DNA of 64,000 nt, from the NCBI GenBank assembly GCA_016197405.1, contig JACPVR010000023.1:367152-431151 (forward strand), written 5' to 3'. Both the position numbers and the translations under genes were made by a program. Source of the stretch: Mycobacterium sp. Lineage in GTDB: Bacteria > Actinomycetota > Actinomycetes > Mycobacteriales > Mycobacteriaceae. Position 1 is the stretch's first letter. Each line of letters begins with the position of its first letter. A model generated the notes under the pieces. It saw only the letters and a list, made by a program, of their open reading frames with translations. It was not told where the DNA came from and ran no database searches. Below, in pieces: positions 43,094-51,313 of the stretch.

Positions 43094-43135
43094 TTTCCCG
43101 CTTGGAAACTGGGACGCTTCTTTCCATGTCGGAAA
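43094..43135. promoter_or_regulatory. Tandem operator TTTCC-N5-GGAAA (two copies)
   Basis: TTTCC-CGCTT-GGAAA at 43094-43108 and TTTCC-ATGTC-GGAAA at 43121-43135, centres 27 bp apart. A TTGACT -35-like element (43089-43094) touches the first copy. The spacers differ while the arms are identical, a mark of a protein-binding site. The likely binder is the winged-helix regulator encoded at 43610. Confidence 0.75.
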
Positions 43136-43148
43136 GTGGAGGATTGGT

Positions 43149-43613
43149 ATGAGCGAGATGACTCCTGCCGATGCGCGCGCCGCATTGGACGCCGTCGACC
43201 GTGCCGGCGCGCAGATCGCAAGCGAGGTTGGACTGCCCCGGTGGTACTGGTGGCTGTTGGCCTGTGCCTGGGTCGTTCTCGGAGTGATCGGCGACCTGGG
43301 CCCGCAGTGGCTCGCCATCGGCGCCACCGTGGGATTCGGCATTTTGCATTCCACGGTCGCAGCGCACCGGCTTGGCGGTCACCGGCGGACCGACCGCCTG
43401 CAGATCAGCGCCGCCACGGTGGGGCCGCGGGTTCCGGTGCTCGTGATCGGCATGCTGGCGGCGCTGGTCGCCGTGACGATTGCCGCCGGATTCGCGTTGC
43501 ACGTCGATGGTGCACGTCATCCGGGAATCGGCGCCGCGGTGTTCGTCGCCGCGATCGTCGGATTGGGGGGTCCCGCGATACTGCGGGTGCTGTACCGCTG
43601 GGCCCGGGTGTGA
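43149..43613 (+). CDS. Membrane protein co-transcribed with a winged-helix regulator
   Basis: 154 residues. A short N-terminal helix (MTPADARAALDAVDRAGAQI) leads to four hydrophobic segments at about 35-52, 55-72, 100-118 and 128-145. I do not name a family. ATG at 43149 has GGAGG 8-12 nt upstream and two operator copies before it. The downstream regulator overlaps by GTGA, so this is a two-gene, probably autoregulated operon. Confidence 0.8.
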   Translation: MSEMTPADARAALDAVDRAGAQIASEVGLPRWYWWLLACAWVVLGVIGDLGPQWLAIGATVGFGILHSTVAAHRLGGHRRTDRLQISAATVGPRVPVLVIGMLAALVAVTIAAGFALHVDGARHPGIGAAVFVAAIVGLGGPAILRVLYRWARV

Positions 43614-43912
43614 CGACACCGCGCTTCGACGAACTCATCCACCCCAGCACCCGGCTGACCTTGGTGGCCATGCTGGCGGCCGTGGACTGGGTGGAGTTCT
43701 CCTATCTCAAAGAGAAACTGGCACTGTCGGATTCGGCACTGTCCAAACAGTTGGCCACCTTGGAGAACGCCGGTTACCTCAGTACCGAACGCCGGCTGGA
43801 GTCCAGCCGGCACAAGGTGTACGCCACGCTCACCGCCGACGGTCGTGCCGCGTTCGCCGGCCATGTAGCGGCCCTGCGGGCGATCGTGGACGGTGTGGTG
43901 GTTCCGGGCTAG
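43610..43912 (+). CDS. Small winged-helix (HTH_34/MarR-like) regulator
   Basis: 100 residues, one winged helix: FDELIHPSTRLTLVAMLAAV, recognition region LKEKLALSDSALSKQLATLE, then the wing YLSTERRLESSRHKVYATLT. No effector domain is visible. GTG start overlaps the membrane gene stop. It most likely binds the TTTCC-N5-GGAAA pair upstream of its own operon. Its stop overlaps by 4 nt the convergent PE-PPE-domain gene. Confidence 0.88.
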   Translation: MTTPRFDELIHPSTRLTLVAMLAAVDWVEFSYLKEKLALSDSALSKQLATLENAGYLSTERRLESSRHKVYATLTADGRAAFAGHVAALRAIVDGVVVPG

Positions 43913-45477
43913 GCGGCCGCGGCCGAGGTGCCGCCGTCGGCCGACGAGGCGGCCCCCGACTTCTCCGAGGTCTCGGTCTTCTCGGTCTTCTTGGTGGTGA
44001 TGCTGGTGACCGGCGAGTCGGTGGAATCCTTGTCCGCACCCGGCTGCGATGCCGTGTCGGTGGCGTCCTTCGTGACGTCCTTGGTGTCTTCGGTCGTGGT
44101 GTCCTCGGCGGTCTTTTCGGTATCCGCCTTGTCGGCTTCCTCGTCTCCGGCCTCGGTCTGCGGTGACGTGGCGTCCTTGCCGGTGCTCACGTCGGTCTTG
44201 TCGGTGGCGGTGGATTCGGTCTTCGCCTCGGACTTGGATTCGGTCTTCGTCTCCGGCTTGGACTCGGTCTCGGTCGTGACGATCTTCTCGGTGGTGCGGG
44301 CCGCGGCTGCCAGCGGCGTCGCCGTGCTCGTCGTCTTGGCGGCCGTGGATTTCCCGGTGACGTCGGCGATGAAGGCGTCGACACCCTGACCGACCGCCTT
44401 GGTCAGGTCGGCGATCACCGGCAACGGGTTGAACAGCGGGATGAGCCGGAACGGTGCCGGCACGCCGAAGGACAGGGTGCGGTCGTAGCCGCTGTCGATG
44501 AGGACCCGCAGGGCGGGCGAGATCAGGTCGACGATCGGTTTGATGATGAAGGTGGTGCCGGTGAATCCGCCGAATTCCAGCAGTGGTCGCACGATCGGCA
44601 GGGTGCGGGTCGGGATCGTCACGTAGGTGGTGTCGCCGTAGTGGCTGAAATTGTCGGGATTCTTGGTGATGTCGAGTTGATCGGCGAGTTCCTCGGGGGT
44701 GTAGTCGTCGGGCAGCTCGCCGGGGTCGCTGTTCTCGTTGGGCGCCAGATACGTGCCGTGCACGTACCAGAACCCGGCGATCGCATTGAGCGTCGCCAGC
44801 AGGTTGAGCGGATAGATGGGGAAGTCGGCGACGCCGTCGTACTCGAACGCGATATCGGTGGTGTCGATGCCGGTGTCGGTCGGTGCGGGCAGCCCGAAGG
44901 TGGCGTCGAGGATCGGTACCGTGCCCAGGAACGCCAGCCGCTCGAACAGTCCGCCGTTGGGCCGGTTGGTGTCACCGATGACGACGAAGGACAGCTGGGC
45001 CTTGGTGGTGGGGTCGAGGTTCTTCAGCAGGCTCTTCTCCCGGGTGACGATGTTGCCGCCCTGGGAATAGCCGAAGATCGTGACGTTGTCGGTCGGGTCG
45101 GCCTTGAGCGTATCGAGCAGCGTGCTGTTGAGATTCGTCAGGCCCTTGCCGGTCGAGACATTCCACTTGGCGCCTTTGAGTCCGCCCCATCCGGGCAGTG
45201 GGATGGGCCAGAACTGGGCCGGGTAGTCGATGCCGACCAGATCGCAGTTCGCGTCACAGGCCGGATTGAACGGCTCGATGTAGTAGTTCTGGGCGTTCGT
45301 CTTGTAGCCGGCGATGATGTTCGCGTCGGGGGTGCCGGTACCCGGCACGATCAGCGCGGTCGCGGCCAGGGCGGCGGCCATCGACAGTGCCGCCACCACC
45401 CACAGCACGATGGCGGTCACCAGGGCGCCGGCGGTGACGGCGATGGGACGGATTGTGGAACGGATATCGGCGCGCAT
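43909..45477 (-). CDS. PE-PPE-domain alpha/beta hydrolase with an acidic Thr-rich tail
   Basis: 522 residues. A hydrophobic signal/anchor helix (about 12-40) precedes a PE-PPE (PF08237-type) serine hydrolase domain: GTGTPDANIIAGYKTN, nucleophile elbow FGYSQGGNIVTRE (about residue 135), and a candidate catalytic His in FSHYGDTTYV. The PE or PPE head is absent. From about residue 390 the chain becomes a Thr/Glu/Lys/Ser-rich low-complexity tail ending in SAAAA. Probably an exported esterase or lipase acting on lipids. It is divergent from the thiolase-fold operon. Confidence 0.87.
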   Translation of the reverse strand: MRADIRSTIRPIAVTAGALVTAIVLWVVAALSMAAALAATALIVPGTGTPDANIIAGYKTNAQNYYIEPFNPACDANCDLVGIDYPAQFWPIPLPGWGGLKGAKWNVSTGKGLTNLNSTLLDTLKADPTDNVTIFGYSQGGNIVTREKSLLKNLDPTTKAQLSFVVIGDTNRPNGGLFERLAFLGTVPILDATFGLPAPTDTGIDTTDIAFEYDGVADFPIYPLNLLATLNAIAGFWYVHGTYLAPNENSDPGELPDDYTPEELADQLDITKNPDNFSHYGDTTYVTIPTRTLPIVRPLLEFGGFTGTTFIIKPIVDLISPALRVLIDSGYDRTLSFGVPAPFRLIPLFNPLPVIADLTKAVGQGVDAFIADVTGKSTAAKTTSTATPLAAAARTTEKIVTTETESKPETKTESKSEAKTESTATDKTDVSTGKDATSPQTEAGDEEADKADTEKTAEDTTTEDTKDVTKDATDTASQPGADKDSTDSPVTSITTKKTEKTETSEKSGAASSADGGTSAAAA

Positions 45478-45600
45478 GTGCTGCCCCTTCGACCCTCTGC
45501 TGTGCCTCGAACCCCACCCCGGATGACACTTTGGCACTCCTGCGCCGGTGACGTCGCGATTTCTGGTTTTACGGTGTGGCGACCGTCACATAATTTTGAA

Positions 45601-45619
45601 AGTGAAATCTGATTCTACT
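45601..45619. promoter_or_regulatory. Operator of the thiolase-fold/ACAD operon
   Basis: Imperfect palindrome AGTGAAATC-T-GATTCTACT (7 of 9 positions pair). It abuts the TAAATT -10 box of the operon and shares the final T with it. The TetR encoded as last gene of the operon (49494) is the likely ligand-responsive binder. Confidence 0.6.
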
Positions 45620-45624
45620 AAATT
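45619..45624 (+). promoter_or_regulatory. -10 box of the thiolase-fold operon (leaderless)
   Basis: TAAATT ends 7 nt before the ATG at 45632. Confidence 0.5.
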
Positions 45625-45631
45625 GACCGGA

Positions 45632-46840
45632 ATGACGGGTCTACGCGGCGAGGCCGCCATCGCGGGGTTCTTCGAGCTACCCGCGGTACGGAAGCCGACG
45701 GGCACGCCGGAGTTCACCATCGAGCAGTGGGCCCGGCTGGCGGCCGCGGTCGTCGCCGATGCCGGACTCTCGGTCGAACAGGTCGACGGCCTGGTCACCT
45801 GCGGGGTGATGGAATCGCAGCTGTTCGTGCCGTCGACGGTCGCCGAGTATCTCGGGATCGCGGTCAACTTCGCCGAGATGGTCGACCTCGGCGGCGCGTC
45901 GGCGGCCGCCATGGTGTGGCGTGCCGCCGCGGCCGTCGAACTGGGTATCTGCCAGGCGGTGCTGTGTGTCATCCCGGCGATCTATCTGACCCCGATGTCG
46001 GAGAAGCGACCGCCCGATCTCGGCGACGCGCTGTACTTCGGCGCCTCCAGCTTCCGATACGGCTCACCGCAGGCCGAGTTCGAGATTCCCTACGGCTATC
46101 TCGGGCAGAACGGGCCCTACGCGCAGGTCGCCCAGATGTACGGCGCCACTTACGGTTACGACGAGCGCGCGATGGCAAAGATCGTCGTCGACCAGCGCGT
46201 CAACGCCAACCACACCCCGGGGGCGGTTTTCGCCGACAAACCACTGACCATCGACGATGTGCTGGCCAGCCCCATCATCGCCTCACCGCTGCACATGCTG
46301 GAGATCGTCATGCCGTGCATGGGCGGCTCGGCGGTTCTGGTCACCAATGCCGAACTGGCCCGGCGCGGTCGCAACCGGCCGGTGTGGATCAGAGGTTTCG
46401 GTGAACGCGTGCCGTACAAGTCGCCGGTGTACGCCGCAGACCCGCTGCAGACCCCGATGGTCACGGTGGCCGCACAAGCCTTCGCGATGGCCGGCACCAC
46501 ACCGTCGGAGATGGACATGGTCTCGATCTATGACTGCTACACCATCACCGCGCTGCTGACGCTCGAGGATGCCGGGTTCTGTGAGAAGGGCAAGGGCATG
46601 CAGTTCGTCACCGACCACGACCTGACGTTCCGCGGCGACTTCCCGATGAACACCGCCGGCGGCCAGCTCGGTTATGGCCAGCCCGGTAATGCCGGTGGGA
46701 TGCACCACATCTGCGATGCCAGTAGGCAGCTGATGGGTCGTGCCGGGCCCACCCAGATCGCCGACTGCAACCGGGCATTCGTCTCCGGCAACGGTGGCGT
46801 ACTCAGTGAGCAGGAAGCTCTCGTCCTGGAGGGTGACTAG
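45632..46840 (+). CDS. Thiolase-fold protein lacking thiolase Cys/His; possible Ltp2-type aldolase
   Basis: 402 residues of the SCP-x/lipid-transfer thiolase group. The nucleophile position reads DLGGASAAAM with no Cys, and the usual Gly-His-Pro is GYGQPG (Gln about residue 350), so Claisen thiolysis is unlikely. Two Tyr are well placed for an aldolase, Y300 in SIYDCYTI and Y348 in GGQLGYGQPG, close to the catalytic tyrosines I recall for Ltp2, the steroid side-chain retro-aldolase. The next gene, 4 nt away, encodes a DUF35-type partner like that of Ltp2. The aldolase call is inference; fold is certain. Confidence 0.75.
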   Translation: MTGLRGEAAIAGFFELPAVRKPTGTPEFTIEQWARLAAAVVADAGLSVEQVDGLVTCGVMESQLFVPSTVAEYLGIAVNFAEMVDLGGASAAAMVWRAAAAVELGICQAVLCVIPAIYLTPMSEKRPPDLGDALYFGASSFRYGSPQAEFEIPYGYLGQNGPYAQVAQMYGATYGYDERAMAKIVVDQRVNANHTPGAVFADKPLTIDDVLASPIIASPLHMLEIVMPCMGGSAVLVTNAELARRGRNRPVWIRGFGERVPYKSPVYAADPLQTPMVTVAAQAFAMAGTTPSEMDMVSIYDCYTITALLTLEDAGFCEKGKGMQFVTDHDLTFRGDFPMNTAGGQLGYGQPGNAGGMHHICDASRQLMGRAGPTQIADCNRAFVSGNGGVLSEQEALVLEGD

Positions 46841-46843
46841 ACC

Positions 46844-47260
46844 ATGTCCATCTCGATGAGCCGCCCGGTACCGCTGCCCACGCCGACATCACAACCCTTC
46901 TGGGGCGGTCTGCGCCGTCACGAGGTGTGGATCCAGTTCTCGCCGTCGCTGGGACGGTATGTGTTCTACCCGCGGGTGCTGGCCCCCGGCACCCTGGCCG
47001 ACGATCTGCAATGGCGCCAGATCTCAGGGGCGGGAACGCTCGTCAGCTTCGCGGTGGCGCAGCGTCCGGTCGCACCACAGTTCGCCGACACCGTCCCGCA
47101 CCTGCTCGGCGTGGTCGAATGGACCGAAGGTCCGCGGTTCGCCACCGAACTCGTCGACGTCGACCCCGAGCAGTTGCGGATCGGCATGCCGGTGACACCG
47201 GTCTTCACCGATCTGCCCGACGATGCGGTGACCCTGCTGCACTACACCGCGCAGCGGTAG
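46844..47260 (+). CDS. DUF35 OB-fold protein without zinc cysteines
   Basis: 138 residues. The start PTPTSQPFWGGLRRHEVWIQ matches the DUF35 N-terminal helix, but the rubredoxin-like ribbon that follows has no cysteine at all; the protein contains none. The OB fold follows (SGAGTLVSFAVAQRP, LLGVVEWTEGPRFATELVDV). DUF35 proteins bind thiolase-fold enzymes as partners. It sits 3 nt after the thiolase-fold gene and 17 nt before the acyl-CoA dehydrogenase. Confidence 0.86.
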   Translation: MSISMSRPVPLPTPTSQPFWGGLRRHEVWIQFSPSLGRYVFYPRVLAPGTLADDLQWRQISGAGTLVSFAVAQRPVAPQFADTVPHLLGVVEWTEGPRFATELVDVDPEQLRIGMPVTPVFTDLPDDAVTLLHYTAQR

Positions 47261-47277
47261 GAGAGGAAGGCGGCGCC

Positions 47278-49497
47278 ATGGTCCTGGCACTGACCGACGA
47301 GCAGGTCCAGATCACCGAAGCGATGGCGGGTTTCGCCGCACGCCACGCCCCGCTGGAGCAGACCCGCCGAAGCATGGACGCGTTGGCGAACGGGGAACGC
47401 CCCGGCTTCTGGCCCCCGCTGGTGGCCCAGGGTCTGCATGCCGTGCACCTGCCGGAGCAGGTCGGCGGGCAGGGCGGCACGCTGGCCGAAGCGGCGTGCG
47501 TGGTGGACGCCGCGGGCTACGCGCTGCTGCCGGGGCCGCTGCTGCCGACGGTCGTCGCGGGCGCGGTGGCCGCGACCGCCGAACCCTCTGCGGTGGCGAG
47601 CGCACTGCTGGAACAGCTTTCGGCCGGGGCGACCGCGGTGGTGCTGGGCCCCGAAACCGGCGACCTGGTCGCCACGGCGACGGGCTCGGGCTGGTCGGTG
47701 AGCGGAACGGCGGGCCCGCAGAGCGGGCTGGCCGGGGCCGAGAAGATCATCGCGGCCGCGCGCACCGAATCCGGCGAGACGCTGTGGCTGGTCGTCGATG
47801 CCGGCGCATCGGGCGTCGACGTCACCGTCGAGACGCCCACCGATCTGACCCGCGATGTCGGCACCCTGAGCCTCGACGCTCATCTCACCGACGCGGTGTT
47901 GGGCGGCCTCGACGCCGAGGAGGTGCGCAGTCTGGCAATCGGCCTGGCGGCGGCCGAGGCGGCGGGTATCGCCCGCTGGTGCGTGGACAACGTAGTGGCC
48001 TATCTGAAGGTCCGCGAACAGTTCGGCCGGCCCATCGGATCGTTTCAGGCGTTGCAGCACCGGGCCGCAATGCTCTTCATCAACAGTGAGCTCGCGGCGG
48101 CGTCGGCGTGGGATGCGGTGCGTTCGGCAACTCAGGCACCCGATCAGCAGCAACTGGCGGCGGCGGGCGCGGCGATCGTGGCCATCGGCAGGCTGCCCGA
48201 GTTGGTGGTCGACGCCATGACGATGTTCGGTGCCATCGGCTACACCTGGGAGCACGACCTGCACCTGTACTGGAAGCGGGCCATCGCACTGGCCGCCACC
48301 GTCGGCCCGGCCTCGGCCTGGGCGTACCGGCTCGGTGAACCCAACGCCCCGGCCCGGGATTTCGCCATCGAACTGGGCGATGTCGAAACCGAATTCCGGG
48401 CCGGTGTCGCCGAGGCCCTGGACCGCGCCGCGCAACTGCGCAACGACACCCCCGGCAGACAGAACCCGGAATACGACGAATACTGGACCGGCCCACAGCG
48501 CACCGCGCTGGCGCAGGCCGGCCTGGTCGCGCCGTATCTGGCCAAACCGTGGGGACTGGACGCGTCGCCGACCCAGCAGTTGATCATCGACGAGGAGTTC
48601 GACAAACGGCCCTTCCTGGTCCGGCCGTCGCTGGGCATCGCCCAGTGGATCCTGCCGACCGTGCTGAATTCGGGCTCGGATGCCCAGCGCAGCCGATTCG
48701 CCGAACCGACCCTGCGCGGCGAGATCGGCTGGTGCCAGCTGTTCTCCGAGCCGGGCGCCGGGTCGGATCTGGCTGCGCTGACCACCAGGGCGGTCAAGGT
48801 CGATGGCGGCTGGCTCGTCAACGGTCAGAAGGTCTGGACCTCCTCGGCGCAGCGTGCCGATTGGGGTGCGCTGCTGGCCCGCACCGATCCGGACGTCGCA
48901 AAACACAAGGGGATCGGCTACTTCCTGGTCGATATGACAACCCCGGGGATCCGGGTCCGGCCATTGCGGACCGCCAGCGGTGACGAGCACTTCAACGAGG
49001 TGTTCTTCGACGACGTCTTCGTCGCCGACGACATGCTGGTGGGGGAGCCGACGGCGGGCTGGTCGCACGCGCTGGCGACCATGGCCAACGAGCGGGTGGC
49101 CATCGGCGCCTACATCAAACTCGACAAGGAGAAGGAACTGCGGTCGCTGGCGAGCCGGCCCGGCGCCGATCACGACGCCATCCGGCGCGCGCTGGGTGAG
49201 ATCCGTGCCGGATCGAATGCCATTGGCGCGCTGGCCGTTCGCGATACATTGTCGCGGCTGGCCGGGCATGGGCCCGGCCCGGCGTCGAGCATCGGCAAGG
49301 TTGCGACGGCATTGACCGTGCGCCGGGTCACCGCGGCCGCGCTGGAGTTCAGCGGTCGTGCCGCGCTGGTCGGCGGCGGTGAGCAGACCGCGGTCGCGCA
49401 CAGTCTGCTGATGCCCGCCGAGGTGATCGGTGGCGGCACGATGGAGATCCAGCTCAATATCATCGCGACCATGATCCTGGGCTTGCCGCGGCGATGA
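47278..49497 (+). CDS. Didomain acyl-CoA dehydrogenase (FadE34-like)
   Basis: 739 residues with two fused acyl-CoA dehydrogenase domains. Domain 1 (about 1-365) is degenerate in the FAD/substrate loop but keeps KVREQFGRPIGSFQALQHRA. Domain 2 (about 380-739) has CQLFSEPGAGSDLAALTTRA, VNGQKVWTSSAQRADWGALL and the end EVIGGGTMEIQLNIIA. This fusion, with one working site made from two halves, is known in steroid side-chain enzymes such as FadE34. Probable role: desaturation of a bulky acyl-CoA. ATG with GGAAGG upstream; the stop overlaps the TetR start (ATGA). Confidence 0.88.
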   Translation: MVLALTDEQVQITEAMAGFAARHAPLEQTRRSMDALANGERPGFWPPLVAQGLHAVHLPEQVGGQGGTLAEAACVVDAAGYALLPGPLLPTVVAGAVAATAEPSAVASALLEQLSAGATAVVLGPETGDLVATATGSGWSVSGTAGPQSGLAGAEKIIAAARTESGETLWLVVDAGASGVDVTVETPTDLTRDVGTLSLDAHLTDAVLGGLDAEEVRSLAIGLAAAEAAGIARWCVDNVVAYLKVREQFGRPIGSFQALQHRAAMLFINSELAAASAWDAVRSATQAPDQQQLAAAGAAIVAIGRLPELVVDAMTMFGAIGYTWEHDLHLYWKRAIALAATVGPASAWAYRLGEPNAPARDFAIELGDVETEFRAGVAEALDRAAQLRNDTPGRQNPEYDEYWTGPQRTALAQAGLVAPYLAKPWGLDASPTQQLIIDEEFDKRPFLVRPSLGIAQWILPTVLNSGSDAQRSRFAEPTLRGEIGWCQLFSEPGAGSDLAALTTRAVKVDGGWLVNGQKVWTSSAQRADWGALLARTDPDVAKHKGIGYFLVDMTTPGIRVRPLRTASGDEHFNEVFFDDVFVADDMLVGEPTAGWSHALATMANERVAIGAYIKLDKEKELRSLASRPGADHDAIRRALGEIRAGSNAIGALAVRDTLSRLAGHGPGPASSIGKVATALTVRRVTAAALEFSGRAALVGGGEQTAVAHSLLMPAEVIGGGTMEIQLNIIATMILGLPRR

Positions 49498-50084
49498 TCG
49501 CATCGGTCGGCGACCTGCCGGACTACAAACGCGCGCGCCGGTCACAGATCGTGCGGGCCGCCCTCAGTGCACTGAAAAAGCAGGACTACGAACACATCCA
49601 GATGCGCGATGTCGCCGATCAGGCCGATGTCGCGCTCGGCACGCTGTACCGCTACTTCAGTTCCAAGGAACATGTCTACGCTGCCGTGCTGGCCGAATGG
49701 GCCCAGCCGGTGTTCGGTGACACACAGGCGGATTCACGTCCCGCGGAGGTGCGGGTGCGTTCCAAGGTGCGCTCGATAATCGCCAGCTTCGAGAAATGGC
49801 CCGGATTCTTCAAGGTCTGCATGCTGCTGCAGAACACCACCGACCCCAATGCGGCACAGATCATGGCGACCTTCGCCGATGCCGCGGCACACACGCTCGC
49901 CGAGGACTTCGCGTCCCTGGGCCCGCAGGAGGCCGCCGACACCGCGGTGATGCTGTGGGGCATCATCAACTCCCTGCTGTCGGGTGCCATCCTGCGGGGC
50001 TACCCGATGGCCGATGCGTACCGCATCGCCGATGCCTTCATCGATCTGGTGGCGCCGCGGTTCCCAGCCGGGCAGCGCCGGTAG
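49494..50084 (+). CDS. TetR-family regulator of the acyl-CoA operon (KstR-like)
   Basis: 196 residues. HTH at about 15-60 (HIQMRDVADQADVALGTLYR, then YFSSKEHVYAAVLAEW), similar in the HTH to KstR, the cholesterol-catabolism repressor. The C-terminal ligand domain is not diagnostic. It is coupled by ATGA to the acyl-CoA dehydrogenase, so it should be expressed with and repress its own operon via the palindrome at 45601. Convergent with the Rieske gene 10 nt away. Confidence 0.88.
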   Translation: MIASVGDLPDYKRARRSQIVRAALSALKKQDYEHIQMRDVADQADVALGTLYRYFSSKEHVYAAVLAEWAQPVFGDTQADSRPAEVRVRSKVRSIIASFEKWPGFFKVCMLLQNTTDPNAAQIMATFADAAAHTLAEDFASLGPQEAADTAVMLWGIINSLLSGAILRGYPMADAYRIADAFIDLVAPRFPAGQRR

Positions 50085-50094
50085 CCGGCGCCGA

Positions 50095-51270
50095 CTAACC
50101 CAGCGCCACACCGAGATCGTCGGCGAAGCTGCGGATCATGTGCTGCACCGCGATCTCGTTGCGGCCGATCAGCATGTGGTCGTGCTGACCGTGGCGCACC
50201 GCTTCACCGCACTGCGGCAGCATGACGAAGTCTTCGTCGCGCACCGCGGCGTGCACCTGGCCGAAGATGTCGTCGTAGAACGCGCGCATGGCGTCGTCGG
50301 TGGCGGGGTAGCGCGCCATCCAGCTGTGCCGGACGGTGCACCGGGTGGGTGATCCCGCGGGCAACATATCGATGATCTCGACGCCGACCTGGCTGTTGGC
50401 CAGAATGAGATTGGGGTAGATCCAGTAGATGACGCCCATCTGGTCCCGCGGGTCCCAGGATGCGTCCGGGTCGTCGGCAAGTGCCGAGATCCAGTTGAAC
50501 GGGAAGCCCACCCGGTGGTGGCGGCCCCATTCGTCGTAGACATGGGTGTTGGCGACGGTGTTCTGTCCGATCAGGCTCTCGCCGTGCACGAACGGGAAGT
50601 GATAACCCTCGGCGAAGGCTTCCAGCGCCCCCTTCCAGCTGACCTCGGAGGAGAACTCGCGCTGGTCGTGGTAGCCGTACCCGGCGTAGTCCCACTGTGC
50701 GAGCTCGGGGCCGAAGTCGCCGAGGTGGGCGTCGATGTCGATCGGCAGGCCGACGGTGAGTACCGCCCAGACGAATCCGTGCCGTTCCTCGCTGGGCAGC
50801 TCGACGAGGTTGTAGTCGCCGGTGTCGACGGTGTCGAAGCCGGCCTTGCCGGGGACTCGCACCAAAGCGCCCTTGGTGTCGTAGTTCCAGGCGTGGTACG
50901 GGCAGACGAATCGGCGCGAATTCCCGGACCCGCAGGCAGGTTTGGCGCCGCGGTGCCTGCAGTAGTTCAGGAACACGTGCGCATTGCCGTCGGTGTCGCG
51001 GGTGACCAGCAGCGAATCGCCGAGCACCGAGCGCACGACGTAGTCGTGCGGATTGGGGACCTGGGCGCTCGGCACGATCATCAGTGGTGTGCGGCGCAGG
51101 ATGGCCGACTCCTCGATCTCGGCGATCTTGGGATCGCTGTAGTAGTGCAGCGGTACCCGCAGGACGTCCTCGGCCATATCGGTGGTCTTGTTCAGGACCA
51201 GCTGTAGGGCGCGTTCGGTCAATGACCGGTTGAGGCTGCTGTAGGGCACGCTCGGCCCGGCGGTCGTCAT
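50095..51270 (-). CDS. Rieske non-heme iron oxygenase, alpha subunit
   Basis: 391 residues. Rieske cluster ligands Cys104-x-His106 (NYCRHRGAKPAC) and Cys123-x2-His126 (FVCPYHAWNY); the catalytic domain has the Fe-ligand region AFAEGYHFPFVHGESLIG with two His, and a late acidic residue should complete the site. It hydroxylates aromatic or steroid rings with electrons from a separate reductase, which is not encoded nearby. ATG at 51270 chosen over one at 51288 that lies inside the operator. Follows a TetR gene on the same strand by 43 nt. Confidence 0.92.
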   Translation of the reverse strand: MTTAGPSVPYSSLNRSLTERALQLVLNKTTDMAEDVLRVPLHYYSDPKIAEIEESAILRRTPLMIVPSAQVPNPHDYVVRSVLGDSLLVTRDTDGNAHVFLNYCRHRGAKPACGSGNSRRFVCPYHAWNYDTKGALVRVPGKAGFDTVDTGDYNLVELPSEERHGFVWAVLTVGLPIDIDAHLGDFGPELAQWDYAGYGYHDQREFSSEVSWKGALEAFAEGYHFPFVHGESLIGQNTVANTHVYDEWGRHHRVGFPFNWISALADDPDASWDPRDQMGVIYWIYPNLILANSQVGVEIIDMLPAGSPTRCTVRHSWMARYPATDDAMRAFYDDIFGQVHAAVRDEDFVMLPQCGEAVRHGQHDHMLIGRNEIAVQHMIRSFADDLGVALG

Positions 51271-51277
51271 GGCTGTG

Positions 51278-51283
51278 AACATA
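51278..51283 (-). promoter_or_regulatory. -10 box of the Rieske oxygenase gene (leaderless)
   Basis: TATGTT on the minus strand ends 7 nt before the ATG at 51270 and overlaps the operator. Confidence 0.5.
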
Positions 51284-51304
51284 CACATGGTCTGATGTGT
51301 ATGT
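51279..51304. promoter_or_regulatory. 26-bp operator before the Rieske oxygenase gene
   Basis: Perfect inverted repeat ACATACACAT-GGTCTG-ATGTGTATGT, 10-bp arms. It overlaps the TATGTT -10 of the Rieske gene and lies just after the TetR gene stop, so the adjacent TetR is the probable binder. Confidence 0.8.
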
Positions 51305-51313
51305 CCATAGCGG

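Noticed and set aside
47242..49545. 767-residue open frame opposite the didomain acyl-CoA dehydrogenase
   Set aside because: Antisense shadow; the + strand has all the acyl-CoA dehydrogenase motifs.
51271..51288. Earlier ATG (51288) for the Rieske oxygenase
   Set aside because: It lies inside the 26-bp operator, and the TATGTT box fits a leaderless start at 51270.
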